From: Tepidimonas sp.
GTDB taxonomy: Bacteria; Pseudomonadota; Gammaproteobacteria; Burkholderiales; Burkholderiaceae_C
DNA length: 24,590 nt
Assembly (NCBI GenBank): GCA_025054905.1
Contig: JANWZF010000020.1
Location: forward strand, 1-24,590
Direction: 5' to 3'
Below the pieces are notes generated by a model. That model did no database searches, had not been told where the DNA came from, and saw only the letters and a list, made by a program, of their open reading frames with translations. The translations under genes were made by a program, and so were the position numbers. This document shows positions 14,760-21,642 of this stretch, piece after piece (the stretch's first letter is position 1; each line of letters starts with the position of its first letter).

Positions 14760-15302
14760 ATGCAAGCATTCACCTTACGCGTGCGGCGCTGGGCGGCGCT
14801 GGGTGCCGCCGTCTGTCTGGCGGCCAGTGCCTCGGCCTGGGCCAGAGGTCCCCAACCAGGGGGTCCGGGCGGCCCGGATCTGCCGCCTGGCCCCCATGCC
14901 ATGATCGGTGGGCCGGGGGAGGCGCCGGCTGAGCGCATGGCTGAGCATCTCACGCGCGGGCTGGATCTGCAGCCCGCGCAGCGCGAGCAGGTGCAGACGC
15001 TGGCACGCGCCGCGATGGCCGACCTGCGCGCGTTGCGCGAGGAAGGACGCGCGTTGCGCGAAGAGCGCCACCGCCTGCTGGCCGCGCCGAACCTGGACGA
15101 AGCCGCGCTAGAAGCGCTGCGGCAGCGCGAGCTGGCGCATCACGACAAGCTGAGCGCTCGCATGCAGCGCTTCATGTTGGACGTGGCCAAAGTGCTGACC
15201 CCGCAGCAGCGCCAACGCTGGGCCGAACGCCTGCAGCGTCGCGGTGGCCCGCGCGAAGCAGGACCCCACCCGCATGAGCACCCCCATCCTGCTGGTCGAT
15301 GA
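14760..15302 (+). CDS. Spy/CpxP-like periplasmic protein
   Basis: A 180-residue exported protein. Residues 1-28 are a signal peptide (MQAFTLRVRRWAAL, cleaved after about ASAWA). A Gly/Pro-rich stretch follows, then an almost wholly helical domain rich in Arg, Glu and Ala that carries the Spy/CpxP LTxxQ motif as LTPQQRQRW near residue 160. The C-terminal tail is His/Pro-rich (PHPHEHPHP) and could bind metal. Known relatives are periplasmic chaperones or damping partners of a sensor kinase. AAGGAG lies eight bases before the ATG. Its last 29 bases overlap the response regulator gene, so the three genes form one operon like cpxP-cpxR-cpxA. It could also be called a periplasmic heavy-metal sensor of the CnrX/ZraP kind. 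Confidence 0.8.
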   Translation: MQAFTLRVRRWAALGAAVCLAASASAWARGPQPGGPGGPDLPPGPHAMIGGPGEAPAERMAEHLTRGLDLQPAQREQVQTLARAAMADLRALREEGRALREERHRLLAAPNLDEAALEALRQRELAHHDKLSARMQRFMLDVAKVLTPQQRQRWAERLQRRGGPREAGPHPHEHPHPAGR

Positions 15303-15990
15303 CGATCTGCGTCTGAGCGGCATGCTGGCCGAGTACCTCGGCCAGGCTGGTTGGGCGGTGCAGACCGTGGCCTCGCTGACGGCGGCGCGCCAGCGCCTGC
15401 GTGCCGGGCCTCTGCCAGCGGCCCTGATTCTGGATTTGATGCTGCCCGATGGCGATGGCCTGGATCTGTGCCGCGAGCTGCGTGCCCAGCCAGCCACGCA
15501 GACGCTGCCGATCCTGATGCTGACCGCGCGTGGTGAGCCGGCCGACCGGGTGGTGGGGCTGGAACTGGGCGCCGATGATTACCTGCCCAAGCCATTTGAA
15601 GCGCGCGAGCTGCTGGCGCGGTTGCGCGCCGTGTTGCGCCGTGCGCAGGCAGGCGCAGGCCCGCCCGAGCGGCTGCGCATCGGCGCGCTGGAGCTGGATC
15701 TGGGTGCCCATGAGGTGCGCGTGCGCGGTCAGCGGCGCGAACTGACCGCCTACCAGTTTCAGCTGTTGGCCGTGCTGGCGCGCCACGCGGGCCGAGTGCT
15801 GACGCGCGATCAGATCATGGACGCGCTCAAAGGCCACCCTCAGGAGGCGTTCGATCGCTCGATCGACGTGCACATTTCGCGCCTTCGGGCCGCCATCGAA
15901 GACGATCCGCGCCAGCCGCGCCGCATTCTGACCGTGCGCGGCCGTGGCTATCTGCTGGCGCGTCCACGTCCGGACGAGGATGGCGTATGA
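15274..15990 (+). CDS. OmpR-family response regulator
   Basis: A 238-residue regulator. The receiver domain (1-120) has the acidic pocket DDD (9-11), phospho-acceptor D54 (LILDLMLPDGDG), T84 and K106 (LPKPF). The C-terminal winged helix (about 135-232) shows the usual RELTAYQFQLLAVLARHAGRV and DVHISRLRAAIE, ending TVRGRGYLL. The ATG at 15274 starts the conserved strand STPILLVDDD; an upstream in-frame GTG is rejected. It overlaps the upstream spy-like gene by 29 bases and the kinase gene by ATGA. By analogy with CpxR or RstA it should bind the 11-bp phased repeats upstream of the operon. Confidence 0.95.
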   Translation: MSTPILLVDDDLRLSGMLAEYLGQAGWAVQTVASLTAARQRLRAGPLPAALILDLMLPDGDGLDLCRELRAQPATQTLPILMLTARGEPADRVVGLELGADDYLPKPFEARELLARLRAVLRRAQAGAGPPERLRIGALELDLGAHEVRVRGQRRELTAYQFQLLAVLARHAGRVLTRDQIMDALKGHPQEAFDRSIDVHISRLRAAIEDDPRQPRRILTVRGRGYLLARPRPDEDGV

Positions 15991-17081
15991 CCCGGCTGGC
16001 CCGCCGCCTGTACGCCGCGCTGCTGGCCGCGTTGCTGATCATGGCCGCGCTGGCCTTGGGGGTCTACCAATACCATGCGCAAGCGCAGCGCGAGCAGGAG
16101 CAGGCAGCCTGGATCGATCTGGCCGGGGGTTGGGCCGAGCCAGCCGTGCAGCCGTTGGCCGAGGCCGATGCCCCCCCCATCCAGCGGCTGGCCTGGGTAG
16201 GGGCCACACTGGCGGGCCTGCTGCTGGTGTTGGCCGCGGCGGCTTACCCGGTGGTGCGGTCGTTGACCCGCCGGCTGGAAACGCTGCGCGACGCGGTGCA
16301 GGCTTTTGGCCAGGGTGCGCTGCAACAGCGTGTGCCGGTGCAGGGCGACGACGAAGTGGCCGACCTGGCGCGCAGCTTCAACGCGGCGGCCGAGCGCATC
16401 GAGGCGCTGGTGCAAACGCAGCGTCAGTGGTTGGCCAACGCCTCGCACGAGCTGCGCTCACCGTTGGCGCGGCTCAAGCTCGCGCTGGAGCTGCTCGACG
16501 GTGCCGATCCCGACCGCGCTGCCCAACGCCGCGCGGAGATCGCCCGCAACATCGCGGAGCTGGATGCCCTGGTGGAGGAGATCCTGCTGGCCGCCCGGCT
16601 GCAGGCTGGCGAGCAGACCCCGCTGCCGATGGTGGCCGTGGAGCTGGTGGCACTGACGGCCGAGGAGGTCGCCGCCAGCGGGGCGCAGTTGCAGACTTCA
16701 GCGGCCGAGCTGTACGTGCGGGGTGATGAGCGGCTGCTGCGCCGCGCGTTGCGCAACCTGTTGGACAACGCCGCGCGCTATGCTCCCGGGGAGCCGGCGC
16801 AGGTGCATCTGCGCGCGCAGGCCGATGCGGTCGAATGGTGGGTATGCGACCGCGGCCCCGGCGTACCCGCGGCGCTGCGGCAGCGCGTGTTCGAACCGTT
16901 TTACCGCCTGCCGGGTCACGCCGAACATGCGGGCGGCGTCGGCCTGGGGCTGAGCCTCGTGCGTCAGATTGCCCACGCGCACGGCGGCAGCGTGCGCTGC
17001 GAGCCGAACGCGGGCGGTGGGGCGTGCTTTGTGCTGCGCCTGCCGCGGCTGGAGCCGGGCTGTTGCAGCGCAAGCACTTAG
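15987..17081 (+). CDS. Sensor histidine kinase (HAMP-HisKA-HATPase)
   Basis: A 364-residue inner-membrane kinase. Transmembrane helices at about 8-28 and 68-90 enclose a very short periplasmic segment of roughly 40 residues rich in Gln and Glu. HAMP follows (about 90-140), then HisKA with NASHELRSPLARLK (H154), and HATPase_c with the N box LLDNAARYA, G1 DRGPGVP, F box FEPFYR and G2 GVGLGLSLV. All catalytic boxes are intact. The short periplasmic part suggests that sensing depends on a partner, and the co-transcribed Spy-like protein is the obvious candidate. The stop codon TAG overlaps the convergent purC TAA. Confidence 0.94.
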   Translation: MTRLARRLYAALLAALLIMAALALGVYQYHAQAQREQEQAAWIDLAGGWAEPAVQPLAEADAPPIQRLAWVGATLAGLLLVLAAAAYPVVRSLTRRLETLRDAVQAFGQGALQQRVPVQGDDEVADLARSFNAAAERIEALVQTQRQWLANASHELRSPLARLKLALELLDGADPDRAAQRRAEIARNIAELDALVEEILLAARLQAGEQTPLPMVAVELVALTAEEVAASGAQLQTSAAELYVRGDERLLRRALRNLLDNAARYAPGEPAQVHLRAQADAVEWWVCDRGPGVPAALRQRVFEPFYRLPGHAEHAGGVGLGLSLVRQIAHAHGGSVRCEPNAGGGACFVLRLPRLEPGCCSAST

Positions 17082-17983
17082 CCCAGCAGCCGGGCCAACG
17101 CCTCGCGGTAGCGCGCGGCGGTCTGCTCGATCACCTCCGGCGGCAGCGGCGGAGGCGGGGGCTGCTTGTTCCACGGCCGCCCGTCCACCTGCGCGGTCTC
17201 CAGCCAGTCGCGAAGGTACTGCTTGTCGAAGCTGGGCGGGTTGTTCCCCTCGGCGTACGACTCGGCGGGCCAGTAGCGCGACGAATCCGGGGTCAGCACC
17301 TCATCCATCAGCGTCAGCGTGCCGTCGGCATCCAGCCCGAATTCAAACTTGGTGTCGGCGATCAGGATGCCCCTGGTGGCTGCGTAGGCGCTGGCGGCCT
17401 GATACAGCTGGATCGAGACCGCACGGATGCGTTCGGCCAGATCGGCGCCGATGCGCGCCACCATCGCATCGAAGGTGATGTTTTCGTCGTGCTCACCGAC
17501 GGCGGCCTTGGCCGCGGGCGTGAAGATCGGTGCGGGCAGTCGGCTGGCGTTGCGCAGCCCGGGCGGCAGGCGCACGCCGCATACCGACTGCGATTGCTGG
17601 TATTCCTTCCAGCCGCTGCCGGCCAGGTAGCCGCGCACCACCGCCTCCACCGGGATCGGGCGCAGGCGCTTGACCAACATCGAGCGCCCCCGCACCTGTT
17701 CGCGCTCCTCAGGCGCCACGACACTCACGGGATCCTCGCCGGTCAGGTGGATCGGGCACAGGTTGGCCCCCTGGGGCCCCAGGCGCTCAAACCAGAACAG
17801 GCTCAACCGCGTCAGCAGTTCGCCTTTGCCGGGGATGGGCTCACCCATCACGACGTCGAACGCGCTGATGCGGTCCGTCGTCACCATCAGGATACGGTCA
17901 TCGCCGACCGCGTAGTTGTCACGGACCTTGCCGCGTGACAGCAGCGGCAGGCTGCTCAGGTGGGAAGTGTGCAGCGCGTTCAT
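17078..17983 (-). CDS. purC: Phosphoribosylaminoimidazole-succinocarboxamide synthase
   Basis: A 301-residue SAICAR synthetase that joins aspartate to CAIR using ATP, the step after PurE. Seen: SRGKVRDNYAVGDDRILMV, TDRISAFDVVM, VEAVVRGYLAGSGWKEY, IADTKFEFGLD, LMDEVLTPDSSRYW and FDKQYLRDWL. It is the ~300-residue form common in Betaproteobacteria and yeast-like enzymes, not the 237-residue E. coli form. The ATG at 17983 (MNALHTSHL) fits the family; a longer frame would run into a terminator hairpin. It is not next to purE, from which it is separated by about 3.8 kb of opposite-strand genes. Its stop overlaps the kinase stop by 4 bases. Confidence 0.97.
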   Translation of the reverse strand: MNALHTSHLSSLPLLSRGKVRDNYAVGDDRILMVTTDRISAFDVVMGEPIPGKGELLTRLSLFWFERLGPQGANLCPIHLTGEDPVSVVAPEEREQVRGRSMLVKRLRPIPVEAVVRGYLAGSGWKEYQQSQSVCGVRLPPGLRNASRLPAPIFTPAAKAAVGEHDENITFDAMVARIGADLAERIRAVSIQLYQAASAYAATRGILIADTKFEFGLDADGTLTLMDEVLTPDSSRYWPAESYAEGNNPPSFDKQYLRDWLETAQVDGRPWNKQPPPPPLPPEVIEQTAARYREALARLLG

Positions 17984-17991
17984 GGGCGGCG

Positions 17992-17997
17992 ATGGTA
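17992..17997 (-). promoter_or_regulatory. Possible -10 of a nearly leaderless purC promoter
   Basis: On the minus strand TACCAT lies nine bases before the purC ATG, so transcription would start at or within a few bases of the start codon. The only space for a promoter is the roughly 33 bases between the upstream terminator and the ATG. No strong Shine-Dalgarno is present. No convincing -35 was found. Confidence 0.3.
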
Positions 17998-18016
17998 GCG
18001 CAGTGGCGCGCCGGGC

Positions 18017-18048
18017 AAGAAAAACGGCCACCCAACGCAGGGTGGCCG
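18017..18048 (-). terminator. Rho-independent terminator of the symporter operon, with a second hairpin upstream
   Basis: On the minus strand CGGCCACCC (18048-18040) pairs with GGGTGGCCG (18033-18025) around a 6-base loop, followed by TTTTTCTT (18024-18017). Just before it, CGGCAGGC (18055-18062) and GCCTGCCG (18075-18082) form another 8-bp hairpin. The pair lies 27-93 bases after the symporter stop and separates this operon from purC. Confidence 0.85.
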
Positions 18049-18109
18049 CAAGACCGGCAGGCCAGGCCCATCCCGCCTGCCGAACATCTTTCAGAAGCCG
18101 CAGCTTACC

Positions 18110-20236
18110 TCAAGCACGCTGCAGATTCGGATAGCGCACGTGCTCGACCAGCTCCTGGATTTCACGCCGCGGCGCGGGCGTCAGCAGGCTGACGATGATG
18201 ATCACCGCAAACCCGATCGGCACGCCGAAGATGCCGGCCGAAATCGGCTGGATGCCCCACCACATGTTGTCGGCCACCGGGCTGGTCACGCCGAAGACGC
18301 TGCGCAGCCACGGCTGCGTGGTGGCCATGTAGTAGAACGTGACGCCAAAGCCGGCGATCATGCCGAGGATGGCCCCCCACTTGGTGGCGCGCTTCCAGAA
18401 GATGCCCAGCGTCAGCGCCGGGAAGAAGCCCGCCGCCGCCAGCGAGAACGCCGCCGAGACCAGGAACAGGATGTCGGCCGGCTTCTGCGAGGCCACATAG
18501 GCGGCCAGCAGCGCCACAATCAGCAGCAGCACCTTGGAGATCATCACCCGGCGTGCCGTGGTGGCGTTGGGGTCGATCATCTTGTAGTACAGGTCGTGCG
18601 ACAGCGCGTTGGCAATCGTCAGCAGCAGACCGTCGGCGGTGGACAGCGCCGCGGCCAGACCCCCGGCGGCCACCATGCCCGAGATCACATAGGGCAGGCC
18701 GGCGATTTCCGGCGTGGCCAGCACGATGATGTCGCCACCGATGCGCATTTCGCCGAGCTGGAAGATGCCGTCCTTGTTGACGTCGGTGACCGACAGCAGC
18801 GCCGGGTCGACCTTGCTCCAGTTGGCGATCCAGGCCGGCAGCTTGTCAAACGGTGTGCCCACCAGCACCGTGAACACCTCGTACTTGACCAACACCGCCA
18901 GCGCCGGCGCCGTGAAGTACAGCAGGAAGATGAAGAACAGCGACCAGCCCACCGACTCGCGCGCTTCCTTGACGCTTGGGGTGGTGTAGTAGCGCATCAG
19001 GATGTGGGGCAGCGCGGCCGTGCCCAGCATCAGGCAGAACACCAGGGCCAGGAAGTTGCGGCGCGACTCCTGGAAGGTTTTCTGCGCCTTTTCGTCCCCG
19101 TTCGGATCGCCGGCAAAGGCCTGGGCGTGGCGCGGCATGCCGGCCAGCGGCTTGGCACGCGCTTCGGCGGCCGCCTTGGCCTTGGTCCAGGCTTCCTTGG
19201 CCGCAGCCTCATCCTTGGGCAGGCTGGCCAGGGCCTTTTCGGCGGCGGCAATCTGGTCGGCTGGGGCGTTGGCCGCGCGCAGATCATCCAGCTTCTTCTG
19301 TGCGGCGGCGCGATCGGCCGCCAACGCAGCCGGCACGTCCTTCAGTTTTTCTTCCAGCGCCTTGGCCTGCGCCTTGAACGCCTCGATCACTTCCTTTTCT
19401 TTCGGATCGTCGACCAGGCGCTTTTCGGCTTCGGTGACCTTGACCAGCTGCTGACCGTAGACCAGCTGCGGGATCGGCACCCCGGTCTGCTTGACCGACA
19501 GCCAGATCACCGGAATCAGGTAGGCGATGATTAGGATGATGTACTGAGCCACCTGGGTCCACGTCACCGCGCGCATGCCACCCAGGAACGAGCACACCAG
19601 GATGCCGGCCAGACCGAGGAAGATCCCGATCGAGAAGTCCACCCCGGTCAGGCGCGTGGTGATCAGGCCCACACCGTAGATCTGTGCCACCACGTACACG
19701 AACGACACGAAGATGGCGATGATGATGCCGATGAAGCGCGCCAGGTTGCCGTCGTAGCGGGCCCCCAGGAAGTCCGGGATCGTGAACTGCCCAAATTTGC
19801 GCAGGTAGGGGGCCAGAAACAGCGCCACCAGGCAGTAGCCGCCGGTCCAGCCCATGATGAAGGCCAAGCCACCGTAGCCGGTCAGATACAGCGTGCCGGC
19901 CATGCCGATGAAGGAAGCCGCGCTCATCCAGTCGGCCCCGGTGGCCATGCCGTTGTAGATCGCCGGCACGCGCCGTCCGGCCACGTAGTACTCGGCCGCA
20001 TCGTTGGTGCGGCTCATGATGCCGATGCCGGCGTACAGCAACACCGTGGCCAGCAGGAAGATGTAGCCGATCCACGCTTTGGGCAGGCCCATCTGCTCCA
20101 GGATCGCCAGCACGATCACGAAGGCCGCAAAGCCGCCGGTGTACCAGCCATACACCTTGTTGAGCTGCTTTTTGAAGGCCTTGTTGCTGCCGGCGGCAAA
20201 CACGCCGCCAGCGGGTTCGGGGGTCAGTCCAGCCAT
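18110..20236 (-). CDS. Sodium:solute symporter, VC_2705 subfamily (large subunit)
   Basis: A 708-residue inner-membrane protein of the SSS family with about 13 helices. Seen: RTNDAAEYYVAGRRVPAIYNGMATGADWMSAASFIGMAG near the second helix pair (here read in pieces), IPDFLGARYD, and GLAAALSTADGLLLTIANAL, all SSS hallmarks shared with acetate permease ActP. Two additions stand out. One is a charged Ala/Lys/Glu-rich coiled-coil-like insert at about residues 261-395. The other is a canonical EF-hand-like loop DVNKDGIFQLGE at 485-496. Known: this subfamily is found with a DUF4212 small subunit and is predicted to import acetate or other monocarboxylates. Its SD (GGAGGAG) lies in the end of the DUF4212 gene, four bases upstream, so the two are co-translated. 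Confidence 0.9.
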   Translation of the reverse strand: MAGLTPEPAGGVFAAGSNKAFKKQLNKVYGWYTGGFAAFVIVLAILEQMGLPKAWIGYIFLLATVLLYAGIGIMSRTNDAAEYYVAGRRVPAIYNGMATGADWMSAASFIGMAGTLYLTGYGGLAFIMGWTGGYCLVALFLAPYLRKFGQFTIPDFLGARYDGNLARFIGIIIAIFVSFVYVVAQIYGVGLITTRLTGVDFSIGIFLGLAGILVCSFLGGMRAVTWTQVAQYIILIIAYLIPVIWLSVKQTGVPIPQLVYGQQLVKVTEAEKRLVDDPKEKEVIEAFKAQAKALEEKLKDVPAALAADRAAAQKKLDDLRAANAPADQIAAAEKALASLPKDEAAAKEAWTKAKAAAEARAKPLAGMPRHAQAFAGDPNGDEKAQKTFQESRRNFLALVFCLMLGTAALPHILMRYYTTPSVKEARESVGWSLFFIFLLYFTAPALAVLVKYEVFTVLVGTPFDKLPAWIANWSKVDPALLSVTDVNKDGIFQLGEMRIGGDIIVLATPEIAGLPYVISGMVAAGGLAAALSTADGLLLTIANALSHDLYYKMIDPNATTARRVMISKVLLLIVALLAAYVASQKPADILFLVSAAFSLAAAGFFPALTLGIFWKRATKWGAILGMIAGFGVTFYYMATTQPWLRSVFGVTSPVADNMWWGIQPISAGIFGVPIGFAVIIIVSLLTPAPRREIQELVEHVRYPNLQRA

Positions 20237-20240
20237 GGCG

Positions 20241-20504
20241 TCACTCCTCCTCCTCGGCCACGCCGAATTCCTGGTCCAGCCGGTTCATCGTGCGGGCGTA
20301 GTACCAGATGATCAGCACGTACACCACCAAAGCACCCTGGGCACCGACCCAGAAGCTGAACGGCCAGCCGAAAAAGTTGAAGCTCAGGTCGCGGGCAAAG
20401 TACGCGATGACGAATGTCACGAAGAACCAGATCGCCAGCAGCACGCCGGTGATGCGCAGGTTCTTCTGCCAGTAGCGCTGGTGCGCTTCGGACAGTTGCT
20501 GCAT
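20241..20504 (-). CDS. DUF4212 protein, sodium:solute symporter small subunit
   Basis: An 87-residue membrane protein with two helices (about 17-38 and 50-70), starting MQQLSEAHQRYWQKNLRI and containing ARDLSFNFFGWPFSFWVGAQG, the pattern of the DUF4212 / TIGR03647 putative solute:sodium symporter small subunit. It ends in an acidic EEEE tail. GAGGAG lies six bases before the ATG at 20504. It directly precedes the large symporter subunit on the same strand, the standard arrangement. Its biochemical role is not established. Confidence 0.92.
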   Translation of the reverse strand: MQQLSEAHQRYWQKNLRITGVLLAIWFFVTFVIAYFARDLSFNFFGWPFSFWVGAQGALVVYVLIIWYYARTMNRLDQEFGVAEEEE

Positions 20505-20546
20505 CGATGTCTCCTCACACCGTTAGGACGCCGTGAGCCGGGCGGA

Positions 20547-20588
20547 CCCCGGCCCTCCACCCCGGAGCCGCCATGCAGCCCCGGCCCT
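20547..20588 (-). repeat. 10-bp direct repeat upstream of the symporter operon
   Basis: CCCCGGCCCT occurs at 20547-20556 and again at 20579-20588 (AGGGCCGGGG in the direction of transcription). The copies start 32 bases apart, three helical turns, and lie 43-84 bases before the DUF4212 ATG. This fits a tandem activator site, but GC-rich repeats arise easily here. No clear -35/-10 or sigma-54 promoter was found in 20505-20607. Confidence 0.25.
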
Positions 20589-20607
20589 GCAACCACGGTG
20601 CCCGCGC

Positions 20608-21183
20608 CTAGCCTGTCGGTGACAAGCCCGTCTCGCGCACGAGCTGGGCCGCCACCTTGGGCTCGAAACCTTGCAGATGCCGGATGATGCGGCGCGCCTG
20701 CTCGGTTTCGGCACGGTCGGCATGAATCCGCGCCATTTGGGCCCAGGCGTACGGACTCATGGGTTGCAATTCGGTGTTGCGCTGCAGCGCCTGCAGCGCC
20801 TCGTCCAGCCGGCCCTGCGCGACCAGCGCCAACCCCAGGCCGTACCAGGCGCGATCGAGCCGCTCGTCCAGCGCCAGCGCGCGGCGAAAACTGGCCTCGG
20901 CCGCGGCGGCCAGGCCCAGCCGCTCTTGCACGAAGCCCAGGTTGAACCAATGCGCCGCGTTTTCCGGCTGCAGTCCGACCAATTCCTGCAGCAGCGCACA
21001 GGCCTGGGCCAGTTGCCCGCTTTGCGCCAACAGGTGGGCATGCGTGGCCAACAGGGCGCCGTCGTGCGGGTGGCGCGGGCGCAGCCGCTGCAGCAGCGCC
21101 AGTGCACGCTGGGGGCTGCCCCACCACAGCAGGGCGCGCACCCGCCACAGCACCCCAGCGGCCGAGTCCCACCAACGCTTCAT
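20608..21183 (-). CDS. TPR-repeat protein
   Basis: A 191-residue helical protein. After a Trp-rich N-terminal segment (WWDSAAGVLWRVRALLWW), which may touch the membrane, it shows at least three tetratricopeptide-like repeats, clearest around HWFNLGFVQERLGLAAAAEA, AWYGLGLALVAQGRLDEALQ and AWAQMARIHADRAETEQARR. TPRs bind protein partners; none is identified. The ATG at 21183 overlaps the stop of the small membrane protein gene as ATGA. It is followed about 100 bases later by the DUF4212-symporter pair on the same strand and may be co-transcribed with it. An accessory role in the assembly or regulation of the transporter is only inference. Confidence 0.85.
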   Translation of the reverse strand: MKRWWDSAAGVLWRVRALLWWGSPQRALALLQRLRPRHPHDGALLATHAHLLAQSGQLAQACALLQELVGLQPENAAHWFNLGFVQERLGLAAAAEASFRRALALDERLDRAWYGLGLALVAQGRLDEALQALQRNTELQPMSPYAWAQMARIHADRAETEQARRIIRHLQGFEPKVAAQLVRETGLSPTG

Positions 21184-21476
21184 CGGCAGTGCTCCATCCC
21201 AATGGTCAGGCAATGCTCGATCTTGGCCAGCGTCACGGCCAGATAGAGGGCGGCCATCAGGCAAAACGCGATGAACGGGTGCAGCCGCGCCGCAAACGCC
21301 CGCGGTGCGATCAGGCGGCCCAGGGCGATCCAGGGCCGGTTGATGATCTGGAACAGCTGATAAAACAGGTTGCGGTCGCGCCGCGCGCCCGCCAGCACAT
21401 ACAGGGCCCCCTGTCCGGCCAGTGCCAACAGGCCGATGTACAGAATCAACTGCGCGAGGTTGAGCCACAACAGCAT
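21180..21476 (-). CDS. Small two-helix membrane protein, family not recognised
   Basis: A 98-residue protein with an N-terminal helix (LAQLILYIGLLALAGQGALYVL), a basic middle stretch (ARRDRNLFYQLFQIINRPW, RLIAPRAFAARLHP) and a second helix (FIAFCLMAALYLAVTLAKIEHCL), so both ends probably face the same side. The start is ATG 21476; a GTG at 21485 would add three residues. Neither has a strong Shine-Dalgarno. ATGA overlap with the TPR gene indicates a functional pair. I do not recognise the family. Confidence 0.75.
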   Translation of the reverse strand: MLLWLNLAQLILYIGLLALAGQGALYVLAGARRDRNLFYQLFQIINRPWIALGRLIAPRAFAARLHPFIAFCLMAALYLAVTLAKIEHCLTIGMEHCR

Positions 21477-21642
21477 GAGACGCACGCCACCGAGTGGAGA
21501 AGCTGACAGGGGCGCATGGTCGCGCAGCAGTCCTTACCCCAAGCTTACAAACGGCGTCAGGTTCGGGAAAGTCCTAGGGTGTAGGTTGGGCCAAAGCAGC
21601 TTTTGCCCCAGAATCGAGCCACCGACTGTTGGAGGATCGACC

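Noticed and set aside
20505..20607. A sigma-54 promoter for the acetate-type symporter operon
   Set aside because: No GG-N10-GC pair in the proper TGGCAC-N5-TTGC context was found.
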